A program made the translations under genes and the position numbers. Positions 7,644 to 17,381 of a stretch of 64,000 nt of DNA are shown piece after piece (position 1 is the stretch's first letter; each line of letters starts with the position of its first letter). The stretch is from positions 271,575-335,574 of the forward strand of contig NZ_RKLO01000001.1 of NCBI RefSeq assembly GCF_004011825.1, read 5' to 3'. This stretch comes from Rhodococcus xishaensis (lineage in GTDB: Bacteria; Actinomycetota; Actinomycetes; Mycobacteriales; Mycobacteriaceae). Under the pieces are notes generated by a model that was not told the DNA's origin, ran no database searches, and saw only the letters and a program-made list of their open reading frames with translations.

Positions 7644-10600
7644 ATGACCGAATGGGGCGCATCCACCAGGCTGGCGGCTCCCTCCGCGCGGCTTGTGGGC
7701 CGATCTGTCACGGAGCCGGCGGTGCGGACGTGGGCACCCGGGCCGGCACGTGTGCTGACGAGCGCCGCACCTGGTCGTGGCTGGCATCCATGGCAGATCC
7801 TCGGCGAACCCGGCACCGGCAAGACGTCGCTGATCGTCGACGCCGCGGTGGCCCGGATCGCGGCCGGCGTAGACCCGGAGTCGGTGCTGGTGTTGACGCA
7901 GTCGCGACGCGCGGCCACCGCCATTCGCGAGCGAATCACCGCCGGTCTGCTGGCGGGGGAGGCGTCCTCGGCGGACACGCGTCCCCGCGCAACGCGGGAA
8001 CCGCTCGTGCGTACGGTGCACTCGTACGCGTTCGCGGTGCTGCGTCTGCAGGCCGCCGCCCACGGCAATCCGCCACCTCGCCTGATCACAGGTTCCGAAC
8101 AGGATGCGGTACTGCGCGAACTGCTGCTCGGTGACATCGAGGACGGTGCCGAGGACTGGCCCGAGCGGCTGCGGCCGGCTCTGGGGATGACCGGGTTCGC
8201 CGTCGAGTTGCGCAACCTCATGCTGCGTGCGAACGAGCGCGGGCTGGGGCCGGAGGACCTGATCGAACTCGGACGCACGCACGAGCGGCCCGAATGGGTC
8301 GCCGCAGGCCGCTTCGCAGAGGCCTACGAACAGGGAATGCTGCTGCGGGGGTCGGTCGGGGTGGAGGCGCCCGAAGCCAGCGCGCCGGCTCTCGACGCCG
8401 CCGAGCTGATCAGCGCCGCGCTCACCGCGTTTGCGACCGACCCCGACCTGTTGCAGCGCGAACGACTGCGAGTCCGGCACCTGCTCGTCGACGACGCGCA
8501 GCACTTGGACCCGCAGGCCGCCCAACTGGTGCGGCTGATCGGCACCGGCACCGACATGACCGCCATCGCCGGCGATCCGGACCAGTCGATCTTCGCCTTC
8601 CGGGGCGCCGATCCGGAATTCCTCACCGAGTTGGCCGGCCGGGACGACCCGGCGCAGGTGGTTCTCGACACGAATTTCCGGTCAGCCCCCGACGTGGCGA
8701 CTGTCGCGGCGAAGGTGGCCGCGAAGGGGCTGCCCGGCAACCCGCCGCATCGCGGGATGAGTGTGCCCGTTGAGGGCGAATCGACGGGTCGCGTCGCTGT
8801 GCGGGTTCTGACCACGCCCGCCAAGGAAGCGGCCCTCATCGCCGACACCCTGCGGCGTGCGCACCTGATCGACGGTGTGCCGTGGCCGCAGATGGCAATC
8901 ATCGCGCGCTCGGTGCCACGTGCGCTGCCGCCGCTGCGGCGGGCGCTGCTCGCTGCGGGGGTACCCATCACGACCGCAGCCAGCGAACTGCCACTCGCGA
9001 AGCAGCACGGCGTCGCGGGTCTGTTGGCGGTGCTTCGGGCGCTGTCGGGCAGCGAGTTCAGTGGCGAGGATGCGCTCGCGCTGCTTTCCGGGCCGATCGG
9101 TGGCGCTGAGCCCGTGAGTCTGCGACGGCTGCGGCGTGGCCTGCGGCGGGTCGAACTCGCGTCGGGTAGCGACCGGGACTCGGCGGAACTGCTGCGGGCC
9201 ATCGTCGTCGACGGTCCCGACGGCGAGGGTGTCGCACACCTGCTGCCCGGTCTCACCGATGTCGAATCAGCCTCTCTGCGAAGGGTTCTGAGGGTGCTCC
9301 GGCGTGCGCGAGTGCCGCTGGACCGGGGCCGGGGTATTGAAGAAGTGCTGTGGGCGGCCTGGCAGGCGACCGGGCTCGAACGCCGCTGGGCTGCGGCGTC
9401 GGCCTACGGCGGGCCGATCGGAGCTCAGGCCGATCGTGACCTCGACGCCGTCGTCGCGCTGTTCGATGAGGCCGCCGACTATGTCGACCGGTTGCCCCGC
9501 GCCCAGCTGTCGGGGTTCGTGGACTACCTGGTGGGACAGCAGATACCCGGCACGGCCCGCGCCCGAGCGGTCGCACCCCAGGAGACTGTGACGATCCTGA
9601 GCGCCCACTCCGCGGCAGGCCGGCAGTGGCAGGTGGTCGCGGTTGCCGGTGTGCAGGAAGGGCTGTGGCCGCGCCTCGGCGCGCGGGGAACCCTACTCGG
9701 CACCGAGGCGCTGATCGATCTGACCGGCGGCGTGGGGCGGGGCCACCAGACTCTGTCCCGGACCGCACCCCTGCTCGCCGAGGAGCGCCGCTTGTTCCTG
9801 GTCGCGTGCAGCCGGGCCCGGTCACAGCTGCTCGTGACCGCGGTCGATTCCGCGAGCGGCGACGACGAGTTGGTGCGCTCCCGGTTCGTCGACGACCTGT
9901 TGGGTGGCGAGCAGGACACCGAAGACGCCGTCGTTGTCGCCCCGGCGCCTGAGGAGAACCCTCGGGTGCTGGCGCTGCCCGCGTTGGTCGCCGAACTGCG
10001 CAGCGTCGTGTGCGACCCCGACGTCGCCGCGACCGACCCGGAACGCCAGCGTCGGGCCGCACACCAGTTGGCGCGACTCGCGGACGCCGGGGTCCGCGGG
10101 GCCCACCCGGATCAGTGGTACGGGACCGCCACGCCGAGTTCGGATTCGGCGCTGTGGGATCCGGAGGACGGGCCGGTTCCGCTGTCGCCGTCGATGATCG
10201 AGCTCATCAACAACTGCCCGCTGCGCTGGATGCTCGAGCGGCACGGCGGCAGCGACGGAGACAACACTCACGCGATCGCGGGGACGCTCGTCCACACACT
10301 GGTGCAGGCCCTCGCCGGGCGCATCCCACCGGATCGGGTCGATCATGCGCTCGAGACGGCCTGGGAGTCTGTGGATCTCGGCTCGGGGTGGTACTCGCGG
10401 CGCGAACTCGAACGTACCCGCGGCATGCTCGCCACGTTCACGAACTGGTTGCGCGGGACTCGGTCTGAACTCACCGAGGTCGGCGTCGAGGTGACGGTGG
10501 ACGGCGTTCTCGAACCACGCGTGGAGGGAGATCCGAAGGTACGCATCCGCGGCCGTATCGACCGCCTCGAGCGCGACGCCGAGGGCCGTCCGGTGATTAT

Positions 10601-10958
10601 CGACGTCAAGACCGCGAAGAACGCCTTGACGAAGGATCAAGCGGAACTGCACCCGCAGCTGGCCGCCTACCAGGTGGCGGTGGCGCGGGGGCTGATCGAG
10701 GGAGAGCCCGCGTCGGACCCGGGCGGCGCGCGTCTGGTGTTCGTCGCGAAGCCGCACAACAAGGAGGGCGCGACACAGCGTGTCCAGCTCGCGCTCGACG
10801 GCGAGGGACTCGCTCTGTGGGAGAATGCGATCCACGAGGCGGGGGCGGCGACGCGGGGGCCGACCTTCGCGGCCCGGATCAACGACGGATGCAAACACTG
10901 CCCGGTGCTCTCGAGCTGCCCGGCGCACGACGAAGGACGGCAGGTGACGTCGGAGTGA
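7644..10958 (+). CDS. adnA: AdnA, helicase-nuclease subunit of the AdnAB DNA end-resection motor
   Basis: A 1104-residue UvrD-like SF1 helicase fused to a RecB-type nuclease. GEPGTGKTS (about 54-62) is the Walker A loop, LLVDDAQHLDP (about 280) the Walker B region with DDAQ in place of DEAQ, and GDPDQSIFAFRGADP (about 310) motif III. The C-terminal nuclease has NNCPLRWML (about 857), VIIDVKTAKNAL (about 984) and the cysteine cluster CKHCPVLSSC near 1083, which should hold a [4Fe-4S] cluster as in AddB/AdnA. AdnA and AdnB together resect double-strand breaks in mycobacteria. Its stop overlaps the start of adnB (GTGA). ATG 7644 has only a weak GGTGAG. Confidence 0.92.
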   Translation: MTEWGASTRLAAPSARLVGRSVTEPAVRTWAPGPARVLTSAAPGRGWHPWQILGEPGTGKTSLIVDAAVARIAAGVDPESVLVLTQSRRAATAIRERITAGLLAGEASSADTRPRATREPLVRTVHSYAFAVLRLQAAAHGNPPPRLITGSEQDAVLRELLLGDIEDGAEDWPERLRPALGMTGFAVELRNLMLRANERGLGPEDLIELGRTHERPEWVAAGRFAEAYEQGMLLRGSVGVEAPEASAPALDAAELISAALTAFATDPDLLQRERLRVRHLLVDDAQHLDPQAAQLVRLIGTGTDMTAIAGDPDQSIFAFRGADPEFLTELAGRDDPAQVVLDTNFRSAPDVATVAAKVAAKGLPGNPPHRGMSVPVEGESTGRVAVRVLTTPAKEAALIADTLRRAHLIDGVPWPQMAIIARSVPRALPPLRRALLAAGVPITTAASELPLAKQHGVAGLLAVLRALSGSEFSGEDALALLSGPIGGAEPVSLRRLRRGLRRVELASGSDRDSAELLRAIVVDGPDGEGVAHLLPGLTDVESASLRRVLRVLRRARVPLDRGRGIEEVLWAAWQATGLERRWAAASAYGGPIGAQADRDLDAVVALFDEAADYVDRLPRAQLSGFVDYLVGQQIPGTARARAVAPQETVTILSAHSAAGRQWQVVAVAGVQEGLWPRLGARGTLLGTEALIDLTGGVGRGHQTLSRTAPLLAEERRLFLVACSRARSQLLVTAVDSASGDDELVRSRFVDDLLGGEQDTEDAVVVAPAPEENPRVLALPALVAELRSVVCDPDVAATDPERQRRAAHQLARLADAGVRGAHPDQWYGTATPSSDSALWDPEDGPVPLSPSMIELINNCPLRWMLERHGGSDGDNTHAIAGTLVHTLVQALAGRIPPDRVDHALETAWESVDLGSGWYSRRELERTRGMLATFTNWLRGTRSELTEVGVEVTVDGVLEPRVEGDPKVRIRGRIDRLERDAEGRPVIIDVKTAKNALTKDQAELHPQLAAYQVAVARGLIEGEPASDPGGARLVFVAKPHNKEGATQRVQLALDGEGLALWENAIHEAGAATRGPTFAARINDGCKHCPVLSSCPAHDEGRQVTSE

Positions 10959-13900
10959 GTACGCCCGTTGGCCGACAGACTCCACACCGGGTCGGTGCCG
11001 CGGAACTCGCCGAGGCACTGGGCCAGTTCCCGCCGACGGCCGAACAGACCGCGGTGATCGAGGCCCCCTTCGGTCCCACGCTCGTCGTCGCCGGTGCGGG
11101 TGCGGGCAAGACCGAGACGATGGCCGCTCGCGTGGTGTGGCTGGTCGCCAATGGCCTCGTGGATCCCGAACAGGTCCTCGGCCTGACGTTCACCCGCAAG
11201 GCCGCCCAGCAGCTCACGCGCCGGATCCGGCAGCGGCTCACCACGCTGGCAGGTTCGTCGCTGGTTGGAGACCTCGACCCCGGCGGCGGGCTACGGTCCC
11301 GGATCCTCGGCAGCGAACCCGAGGTCAGCACCTACCACTCGTATGCCGGACGGTTGTTGTCCGAGCACGGCCTGCTGTTGCCGATCGAGCCGTCCGCGAC
11401 GCTGTTGTCGGAGACCGAACTGTGGCAGCTCGCGCACCGCGTGGTGAGCGCGTGGGACGGCGACCTCGACACCGACCGCAGCCCGGCGTCGATCACCGAG
11501 TCGGTGCTCGCACTGTCGGCGCAGCTGGCCGAGCACCTCGTCGAGCCCGACGATCTGCGCGAGGCGCACACGGAACTCGCGAAGCTCATCCACGCGCTGC
11601 CGGCGGGACCGAGGCAGCGTGGCGGTCCGTCGAAGGCGCTGCTCGGATTGCTCGATGTGCAGCAGCACAGGCTCGACCTGCTGCCGCTGGTGCACCGGCT
11701 CGCGGACACGCTTCGCCGTGAGGGAGCGCTCGACTTCGGCGGCCAGATGTCGCTCGCGGCGAGGGTTGCGTCCGAGCACCCGGAGGTCGCCCGCAGCGAA
11801 CGCCAGCGGTTTCGGGTTGTGCTGCTCGACGAGTACCAGGACACCGGGCACGCACAACGTGTGCTGCTGTCGTCGTTGTTCGGTGGCGGCGAGGACGCCG
11901 GACTCGCGCTGACCGCCGTCGGCGACCCGATGCAGTCGATCTACGGCTGGCGCGGCGCGTCGGCGGCCAACCTGCCGCGGTTCGCCACCGATTTCCCGCT
12001 CGCCGACGGCACCCCGGCCCCGAAGCTCGAACTGCTCACCAGCTGGCGGAACCCACCGGAGGCCCTCGAGCTGGCGAACCTGGTGTCGGATCCGCTACGG
12101 GACCGCGGCGTCGAGGTCAGCACGTTGCGGGCCCGGCCGGCCGCGGTGCCGGGGGACGTGCGCTTGGCGCTGCTCGACACGGCCCCGAGCGAGCGTTCGT
12201 GGGTGGCCGACCGCGTCGCCGAGCAGTACGAGGCGGCACGGTCGGACGGCCGAAAGCCGCCCACCGCAGCTGTTCTCGTGCGACGCAACGTCGATTCCGC
12301 GCCCATGGCGGAGGAGTTGCGGGCGCGCGGACTGGCGGTGGAGGTCGTCGGGCTCGGCGGCCTGCTGCACACGCCCGAGGTCGCCGACGTCGTCGCGATG
12401 CTGCGCCTGATCGCCGATCCGATGGCCGGCAGCGCCGCGGTGCGGGTCCTGGCCGGTGCTCGCTGGCAGATCGGGGCCGCGGATCTGCGTGCGCTCTTCA
12501 GGCGAACCGGCGAACTCGGAATCCGGTCGGGCTACGGCACGTCGGGTGCGGTTACCGACCCGGCGATGCTCGGCGAAGCACTCGACAGCGCCCTGCCGGG
12601 GGAGCAGTCCGAGCAGGCGGGTCTGGCCGACGCGCTCGCCGACCCGGGCCCGGCCCAACGCTATTCGGAGTCCGGGTACGAGCGGATCCGGGCCCTTGCC
12701 GCCGAACTGGCGTCACTGCGCGAGCGTCTCGGGCAGCCGCTGACCGAACTGGTGGCCGAAGTCGAGCGCGTGATCGGCATCGGCGTCGAGGCGCAGGCCC
12801 GCAAACGACAGTCCGAGGTGGGTGGAGCCGGGCGCGAACATCTCGACGCGTTCGCCGACGTCGTCTCCGGATACGCGAACCGCTCCTCGGCGACCTTGAC
12901 CGGCCTGCTGTCGTTCCTCGCGGCCGCCGAGCACATCGAGAACGGCCTGACCCCCGGCGAGGTGGAGGTCGCTCGAGACCGGGTCCAGGTGTTGACGGTG
13001 CACTCGGCGAAGGGCCTCGAGTGGGAGGTCGTGGCGGTGCCTCATCTCACCGAGGGAGTGTTCCCGTCCAGGCAGACGTCCGCGACATGGCTGGGTTCGG
13101 TGGCCGAACTGCCACCGACGCTGCGCGGCGACCGGGTCCTCGAGGGCGAATCCGCGGACGGAGTCCCGGTTCTCGACCTCGAAAACGTCTACCACCGAAA
13201 GGATCTCGAGAACGAGATCGAGGCACATAAGAAGGCGTTGGCCAACCGTCGGTTGGACGAGGATCGGCGCCTGTTCTACGTCGCGCTGACGCGAACCGAA
13301 AGGGCCCTGTTCGTCTCCGGCCACCACTGGAGCGAGTCGGGGCCCGAACCCAAGGGCCCGTCACCATTCCTGGTCGAACTACACGAGCTGATCTGTGCGT
13401 CGACGGATGAACCGCTGGGGGTGATCGACGTGTGGGCGCCCACCCCTGCGGATGGCAGCGAGAACCCGTTGACCGCTACGCCGCGGGAGGCCCTGTGGCC
13501 GTCTGACCCGCTCGGGCGCCGCCGGCCAGATGTCGAGCGCGGCGCGCAACTCGTGCGCGATGCGCTGAAGGCACTCGCCCCGCCGGACGAACCCGAAGAG
13601 CCGCAGGACGATCCGGACAATTGGGCCGCCGACGTGGATGCGCTGCTGGCCGAACGCAGCGCGAGGGTAACGGCCACCAGAGAGGTCGAGGTGCCGGCGC
13701 AGATGTCGGTGAGTCAGCTGGTCGATCTCGCCGCGGACCCGGACGCGTTGGCGGCACGGTTGCGGAGACCACTGCCGTTCCCACCGAACCCGTTGGCACG
13801 GCGCGGAACCGCATTCCACGCGTGGGTGGAACAACGGTTCGGGGCGACGAGGCTGCTCGACTTCGACGAGCTGCCCGGCGCCGCCGACACCGGAGTCGGC

Positions 13901-14338
13901 ACCGAGACCGAGCTCGCGCTGCTGCAGGACGCATTCCTGAGGTCACCGTGGGCAGACCGCAACCCCGTCGAGGTGGAGGTGCCGTTCGAGACCTCCGTGG
14001 GCGGCACGGTGCTGCGCGGCCGGATCGACGCGGTGTTCGCCGACCCGGACGGTGGCTGGACCGTCATCGACTGGAAGACCGGCGCCGAGCCCTCGGCCGC
14101 GAACGAGCGGGCCGTGGTCCTGCAGCTCGCGGCCTACCGGCTGGCGTGGGCCGAGCTGATGGCAGCGAGGCGGGCGCGGGCCACCGGTGGCCCTGTCGAA
14201 CTGCCGCTGAACCAAGTGCGCGCGGCGTTCCATTACGTGCGCACGGGACGGACCATCGCTCCGGCCGATCTGCCCGACGCCGAGCAGTTGGCCCTGTTGA
14301 TCCGAGATGCCGGCTCGGGCACCGGTTCGCAGGCCTGA
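10955..14338 (+). CDS. adnB: AdnB, second helicase-nuclease subunit of AdnAB
   Basis: An 1127-residue SF1A helicase plus RecB-like nuclease. VVAGAGAGKTETMAARV (about 45-61) is Walker A, VVLLDEYQDTGHAQRVLL (about 288) Walker B with the canonical DEYQDT, GDPMQSIYGWRGASAANLPR (about 322) motif III, TVHSAKGLEWEVV (about 680) motif V, and LFYVALTRTERALF (about 770) motif VI. The nuclease catalytic block is WTVIDWKTGAEP near 1035. AdnB is the main translocating motor in mycobacterial AdnAB. The GTG start overlaps the adnA stop codon by the GTGA quartet, so translation is coupled and a 1:1 heterodimer is favoured. Confidence 0.93.
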   Translation: MSTPVGRQTPHRVGAAELAEALGQFPPTAEQTAVIEAPFGPTLVVAGAGAGKTETMAARVVWLVANGLVDPEQVLGLTFTRKAAQQLTRRIRQRLTTLAGSSLVGDLDPGGGLRSRILGSEPEVSTYHSYAGRLLSEHGLLLPIEPSATLLSETELWQLAHRVVSAWDGDLDTDRSPASITESVLALSAQLAEHLVEPDDLREAHTELAKLIHALPAGPRQRGGPSKALLGLLDVQQHRLDLLPLVHRLADTLRREGALDFGGQMSLAARVASEHPEVARSERQRFRVVLLDEYQDTGHAQRVLLSSLFGGGEDAGLALTAVGDPMQSIYGWRGASAANLPRFATDFPLADGTPAPKLELLTSWRNPPEALELANLVSDPLRDRGVEVSTLRARPAAVPGDVRLALLDTAPSERSWVADRVAEQYEAARSDGRKPPTAAVLVRRNVDSAPMAEELRARGLAVEVVGLGGLLHTPEVADVVAMLRLIADPMAGSAAVRVLAGARWQIGAADLRALFRRTGELGIRSGYGTSGAVTDPAMLGEALDSALPGEQSEQAGLADALADPGPAQRYSESGYERIRALAAELASLRERLGQPLTELVAEVERVIGIGVEAQARKRQSEVGGAGREHLDAFADVVSGYANRSSATLTGLLSFLAAAEHIENGLTPGEVEVARDRVQVLTVHSAKGLEWEVVAVPHLTEGVFPSRQTSATWLGSVAELPPTLRGDRVLEGESADGVPVLDLENVYHRKDLENEIEAHKKALANRRLDEDRRLFYVALTRTERALFVSGHHWSESGPEPKGPSPFLVELHELICASTDEPLGVIDVWAPTPADGSENPLTATPREALWPSDPLGRRRPDVERGAQLVRDALKALAPPDEPEEPQDDPDNWAADVDALLAERSARVTATREVEVPAQMSVSQLVDLAADPDALAARLRRPLPFPPNPLARRGTAFHAWVEQRFGATRLLDFDELPGAADTGVGTETELALLQDAFLRSPWADRNPVEVEVPFETSVGGTVLRGRIDAVFADPDGGWTVIDWKTGAEPSAANERAVVLQLAAYRLAWAELMAARRARATGGPVELPLNQVRAAFHYVRTGRTIAPADLPDAEQLALLIRDAGSGTGSQA

Positions 14339-14342
14339 CTGG

Positions 14343-14738
14343 TCAGGGCGCGTTGCGCCGCGCCTTCAAGGCCTGCGTCACGAGCGGGATCTGGAGCGGG
14401 AGGCGGGCCACGATGAGAGCCTTCGCGGACGACGAGACGCGGCCCGAACGGAGCCAGTCGACCGTCATCTGGATGTTTGCCGGGAAGACCGCGACGAACA
14501 GCGCCGCGGCGAGTCCGGCGCCGAGCCGGCGTGTACGGGGGACTGCGAGGGCTGTCGCGGTGGCTAGTTCGGCGGCACCTGAGGCGTATGTGTAGGTGCG
14601 CGCGCTCCCCGGCAGCGCACGCGGCACAATGGCATCGAAGAACTGAGGACGGACAAAGTGCATGATCCCGGCACCGGCCAGCAGCGCGGCCAATCGCAGC
14701 GCTGGGGCCTGGCTCGAGCGATTCGACGATGGCAGCAT
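14343..14738 (-). CDS. DoxX-like membrane protein
   Basis: A 131-residue protein with about four hydrophobic helices. LRLAALLAGAGIMHFVRPQF (about 13-32) is characteristic: a membrane helix leading into HFxxPxFF, as in DoxX/DUF4267-like proteins. Later, LGAGLAAALFVAVFPANIQM ends with PANIQM, also common in the group. The function is unknown; relatives are small quinone-linked or stress-related membrane proteins. ATG 14738 is taken because the hydrophobic domain starts soon after; an in-frame GTG lies directly upstream. Its stop is 4 nt from the adnB stop (convergent). Confidence 0.7.
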   Translation of the reverse strand: MLPSSNRSSQAPALRLAALLAGAGIMHFVRPQFFDAIVPRALPGSARTYTYASGAAELATATALAVPRTRRLGAGLAAALFVAVFPANIQMTVDWLRSGRVSSSAKALIVARLPLQIPLVTQALKARRNAP

Positions 14739-14839
14739 CACCCCATCGTGCCCGAACGTGATGTTTCCGGCCACCAGCGGATCCCGGTCTCGTCGGGCCG
14801 TATTCGCCGATGGCGTTCCGCGAACACCGGACACGCGGC

Positions 14840-14845
14840 TAGGCT
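14840..14845 (+). promoter_or_regulatory. -10 box for the potassium channel gene
   Basis: TAGGCT is the best TANNNT box upstream of the channel gene. It predicts a start near 14852 and a leader of about 70 nt that contains AAGGAG. Confidence 0.4.
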
Positions 14846-14920
14846 GCGATCCGGTGTGTGACGATCCGGGGCGCAACGATCCAAGATGCGCGACGCCGAG
14901 AAGGAGATAAGGACGAGTGA

Positions 14921-15988
14921 ATGGCCGGTAGCTTGAGAGCGCGGTTCCGAAGCACGGAGATGCTGACGGATCGGCCGGACTTCGCTCTCGTCAGCATCCT
15001 TCGGGTTCCGGAGTTGCAGACGAGCCCGGCCTTGGCGATCGTTCGCCGAGTTTCGTACGCGCTGGCGGCGTTGGCGCTTGCCGTGCTGGTCGTCTACATC
15101 GACCGCGACGGCTACAGGGATGCGCAGGATCCCGAGCTGACGCTGCTGGACTGCATCTACTACGCGACCGTTTCGCTGTCGACCACTGGCTACGGCGACA
15201 TCATCCCGGTCACCCCTGAAGCGCGACTGATCAACGTGCTGGTCATCACGCCGCTTCGGATCTTCTTCCTCATCGTCCTGGTCGGAACGACCCTCTCGGC
15301 GCTGACCGAGAGCTCACGCCAGGCATTCAAGATTCAGCGCTGGAGGCATCGCGTGCGTAACCACACCGTCGTCGTCGGATTCGGCACGAAGGGCCGCACC
15401 GCCATCGACGCCATGCTCGGTGACGGAATCCTGCCCTCGGACATCGTCGTGGTGGACACCGATCAGGCGGTGCTCGACGCCGCCGCGAGTCTTGGCCTCG
15501 TCACCGTGCACGGCTCCGCCACCAAGTCGGACGTATTGCGTCTGGCCGGCGTGCAGAACGCCGCGTCGATCATCGTTGCCGCAAACCGTGACGACACCGC
15601 CGTCCTGGTGACGCTCACCGCGCGCGAACTCGCGCCCAACGCCAAGATTGTCGCGGCCATCCGCGAGACCGACAACGCGCACCTGCTGCGCCAGTCCGGT
15701 GCCGACTCCGTCGTCGTTTCGTCGGAAACCGCGGGTCGACTGCTCGGAATCGCGCGGACCACGCCGAGCGTCGTGGAGATGGTCGAGGACCTGCTCACCC
15801 CTGAGGCGGGGTTCGCCATCGCCGAGCGTGGGGTCGAGCCGGAGGAAGTCGGCGGCTCACCACGACATCTGTCGGACATCGTCCTCGGAGTGGTGCGCGA
15901 CGGCCGCCTGCTACGCGTCGGATCGCCTGAGGTCGACGCGATCGAGGCCGACGACCTTCTGCTGTACATCCGGCGCGTCGCCGTCTGA
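14921..15988 (+). CDS. potassium channel with TrkA-N/RCK domains
   Basis: A 355-residue two-helix K+ channel subunit. TM1 is about residues 42-60, the pore loop carries the selectivity filter STTGYGDIIP (about 86-95), and TM2 is about 106-126. A RCK domain follows: VVVGFGTKGRTAIDAM (about 147-162) is the NAD-binding Rossmann loop, and a TrkA-C-like lobe ends the protein with DDLLLYIRR. Such channels are gated by nucleotides or Ca2+ through the RCK ring. It lies directly after adnAB as Rv3200c does in M. tuberculosis, from memory. ATG 14921 is preceded by AAGGAG and AAGGA. Confidence 0.9.
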   Translation: MAGSLRARFRSTEMLTDRPDFALVSILRVPELQTSPALAIVRRVSYALAALALAVLVVYIDRDGYRDAQDPELTLLDCIYYATVSLSTTGYGDIIPVTPEARLINVLVITPLRIFFLIVLVGTTLSALTESSRQAFKIQRWRHRVRNHTVVVGFGTKGRTAIDAMLGDGILPSDIVVVDTDQAVLDAAASLGLVTVHGSATKSDVLRLAGVQNAASIIVAANRDDTAVLVTLTARELAPNAKIVAAIRETDNAHLLRQSGADSVVVSSETAGRLLGIARTTPSVVEMVEDLLTPEAGFAIAERGVEPEEVGGSPRHLSDIVLGVVRDGRLLRVGSPEVDAIEADDLLLYIRRVAV

Positions 15989-16063
15989 CCGACCGCTGTC
16001 CCGGAGTAGGCAGGCTCGCGTCGGCGTGCCTACGTATGGTCGTTCGCGCGGGGGTACCCGCAG

Positions 16064-16069
16064 TAGGGT
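16064..16069 (+). promoter_or_regulatory. leaderless promoter -10 box for nudC
   Basis: TAGGGT ends 7 nt before the GTG at 16077. No ribosome binding site is present. Confidence 0.6.
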
Positions 16070-16076
16070 CGTTCGC

Positions 16077-17009
16077 GTGTCCGACTTCACCGCACCCGGT
16101 TTCACCCTCGCCGAGACACCGCTGCTGTCCCGTGCCGCCATCGACCGCGCCGAGCAACTGCGGTCGGACATGGATGCCTTGCGCGCTGGGTGGGCGGACG
16201 CGTTGCTGCTGCGGGTCAACCACCGCGGCCAGGTTCGGATCGCGGACGGCGGCCTGGTCTTCGAAGCAGCCGTGTCATTGGGTGCGGAACCCGCGCTGGA
16301 CGCGGTGTTCCTGGGCCTGCTCGATAGCCGGCACGTGTGGGCGGTGCGGGTTCCGGCGCTCACCGGTGAACTGGGGGACCTGCGCATGATCGGCCATCGG
16401 TTGGACGAATCCGGCGTTGGTCTGCTGACAACGGCGGTGGCGCTGTTGAACTGGCACGACCGCGCCGGGTTCAGTGCGATCGACGGCGCTGCGACCCGGC
16501 CGACGATGTCCGGGTGGTCGCGGATCAGTACGAGCACCGGACACGAGGAGTTCCCACGTACCGACCCGGCGGTGATCTGTCTGGTGCACGACGGCGCCGA
16601 CCGGGTCCTGCTGGCCCGTCAGCCGGTGTGGCCGCCGCACATGTTCTCGGTGCTGGCCGGATTCGTCGAGGCGGGGGAGTCCCTCGAGACGTGCGTTGTG
16701 CGGGAGATCAAGGAGGAGGTCGGGCTCGACGTATGGGACGTCCGGTACCTGGGCAGCCAGCCGTGGCCGTTTCCGCGGTCGGTGATGCTCGGGTTTGCGG
16801 CAGTCGGCGATCCCGCCGCCGCGTTGACGTTTGCGGACGGCGAGATCGCCGAGGCCCACTGGTTCACCCGCGATCAGGTTCGTGCGGCGCTCGACGCCGG
16901 CGACTGGGCGTCGTCGGACGCCGAACTGCGGCTGCCTGGTTCGATTTCGATCGCGCGGGTGATGGTCGAATCCTGGGTGAAAACGGGTTACGGAAGGCCG
17001 AGCGACTAG
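16077..17009 (+). CDS. nudC: NudC, NAD+ diphosphatase / RNA de-NADding Nudix hydrolase
   Basis: A 310-residue Nudix enzyme. The Nudix box GFVEAGESLETCVVREIKEE-VGL (about 195-217) has all the key Glu residues. It is followed by SQPWPFPRS (about 226-234), the array that defines the NADH pyrophosphatase subgroup. The four zinc-ribbon cysteines of E. coli NudC are absent from the region before the Nudix fold, as in mycobacterial homologues. It should split NAD(H) into NMN(H) and AMP and may remove NAD caps from RNA. The SQPWPFP array keeps the Pro that, as I recall, is Gln in M. tuberculosis NudC. A TAGGGT box 7 nt before the GTG supports leaderless expression. Confidence 0.92.
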   Translation: MSDFTAPGFTLAETPLLSRAAIDRAEQLRSDMDALRAGWADALLLRVNHRGQVRIADGGLVFEAAVSLGAEPALDAVFLGLLDSRHVWAVRVPALTGELGDLRMIGHRLDESGVGLLTTAVALLNWHDRAGFSAIDGAATRPTMSGWSRISTSTGHEEFPRTDPAVICLVHDGADRVLLARQPVWPPHMFSVLAGFVEAGESLETCVVREIKEEVGLDVWDVRYLGSQPWPFPRSVMLGFAAVGDPAAALTFADGEIAEAHWFTRDQVRAALDAGDWASSDAELRLPGSISIARVMVESWVKTGYGRPSD

Positions 17010-17257
17010 AGCCCCAGCGCCGTCTTGACCTGAAGGAGCGTCGGGTTGGTAGCGGTGCTGCCGTCCGCGTACTTGACCGTCGGGACGACGTGGTTGCCGC
17101 CGTTGACGCTGCCGACGAATTCGGCGGATGTCGGATCCTGCTCGATGTCGACCTCGACGTACGAGATGTCATTCTCGTCGAGTTGCTTCTTGAGGCGACG
17201 GCAGTAGCCGCACCAGGTGGTCGAGTACATGGTCAGGGCAGGAGCTTGGATAGTCAC
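17006..17257 (-). CDS. mrx1: mycoredoxin-1 (glutaredoxin-like)
   Basis: An 83-residue glutaredoxin fold with the CGYC active site in [17 protein letters not shown] (about 10-26), the cis-Pro segment [11 protein letters not shown], and [15 protein letters not shown], which is very close to mycobacterial Mrx1 (Rv3198A). Mycoredoxin-1 reduces mycothiol mixed disulfides on proteins, with mycothiol as co-reductant, in the cytosol. GTG 17257 gives the usual family length; an ATG at 17296 is a longer alternative. It is convergent with nudC: the palindrome CTAG at 17006-17009 supplies the TAG stop codons of both genes. Confidence 0.9.
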   Translation of the reverse strand: MTIQAPALTMYSTTWCGYCRRLKKQLDENDISYVEVDIEQDPTSAEFVGSVNGGNHVVPTVKYADGSTATNPTLLQVKTALGL

Positions 17258-17381
17258 GGCGGCAATAACACCACGACCGGTCTCGAGTGTTCCCACCTGC
17301 GCCCTCCTGGGTGCACATCACATCGGCCGCGGTGCGACGGGCGGCACGGGGATGTCGGTGCGCTCTGAGAGGATGGGCAGC

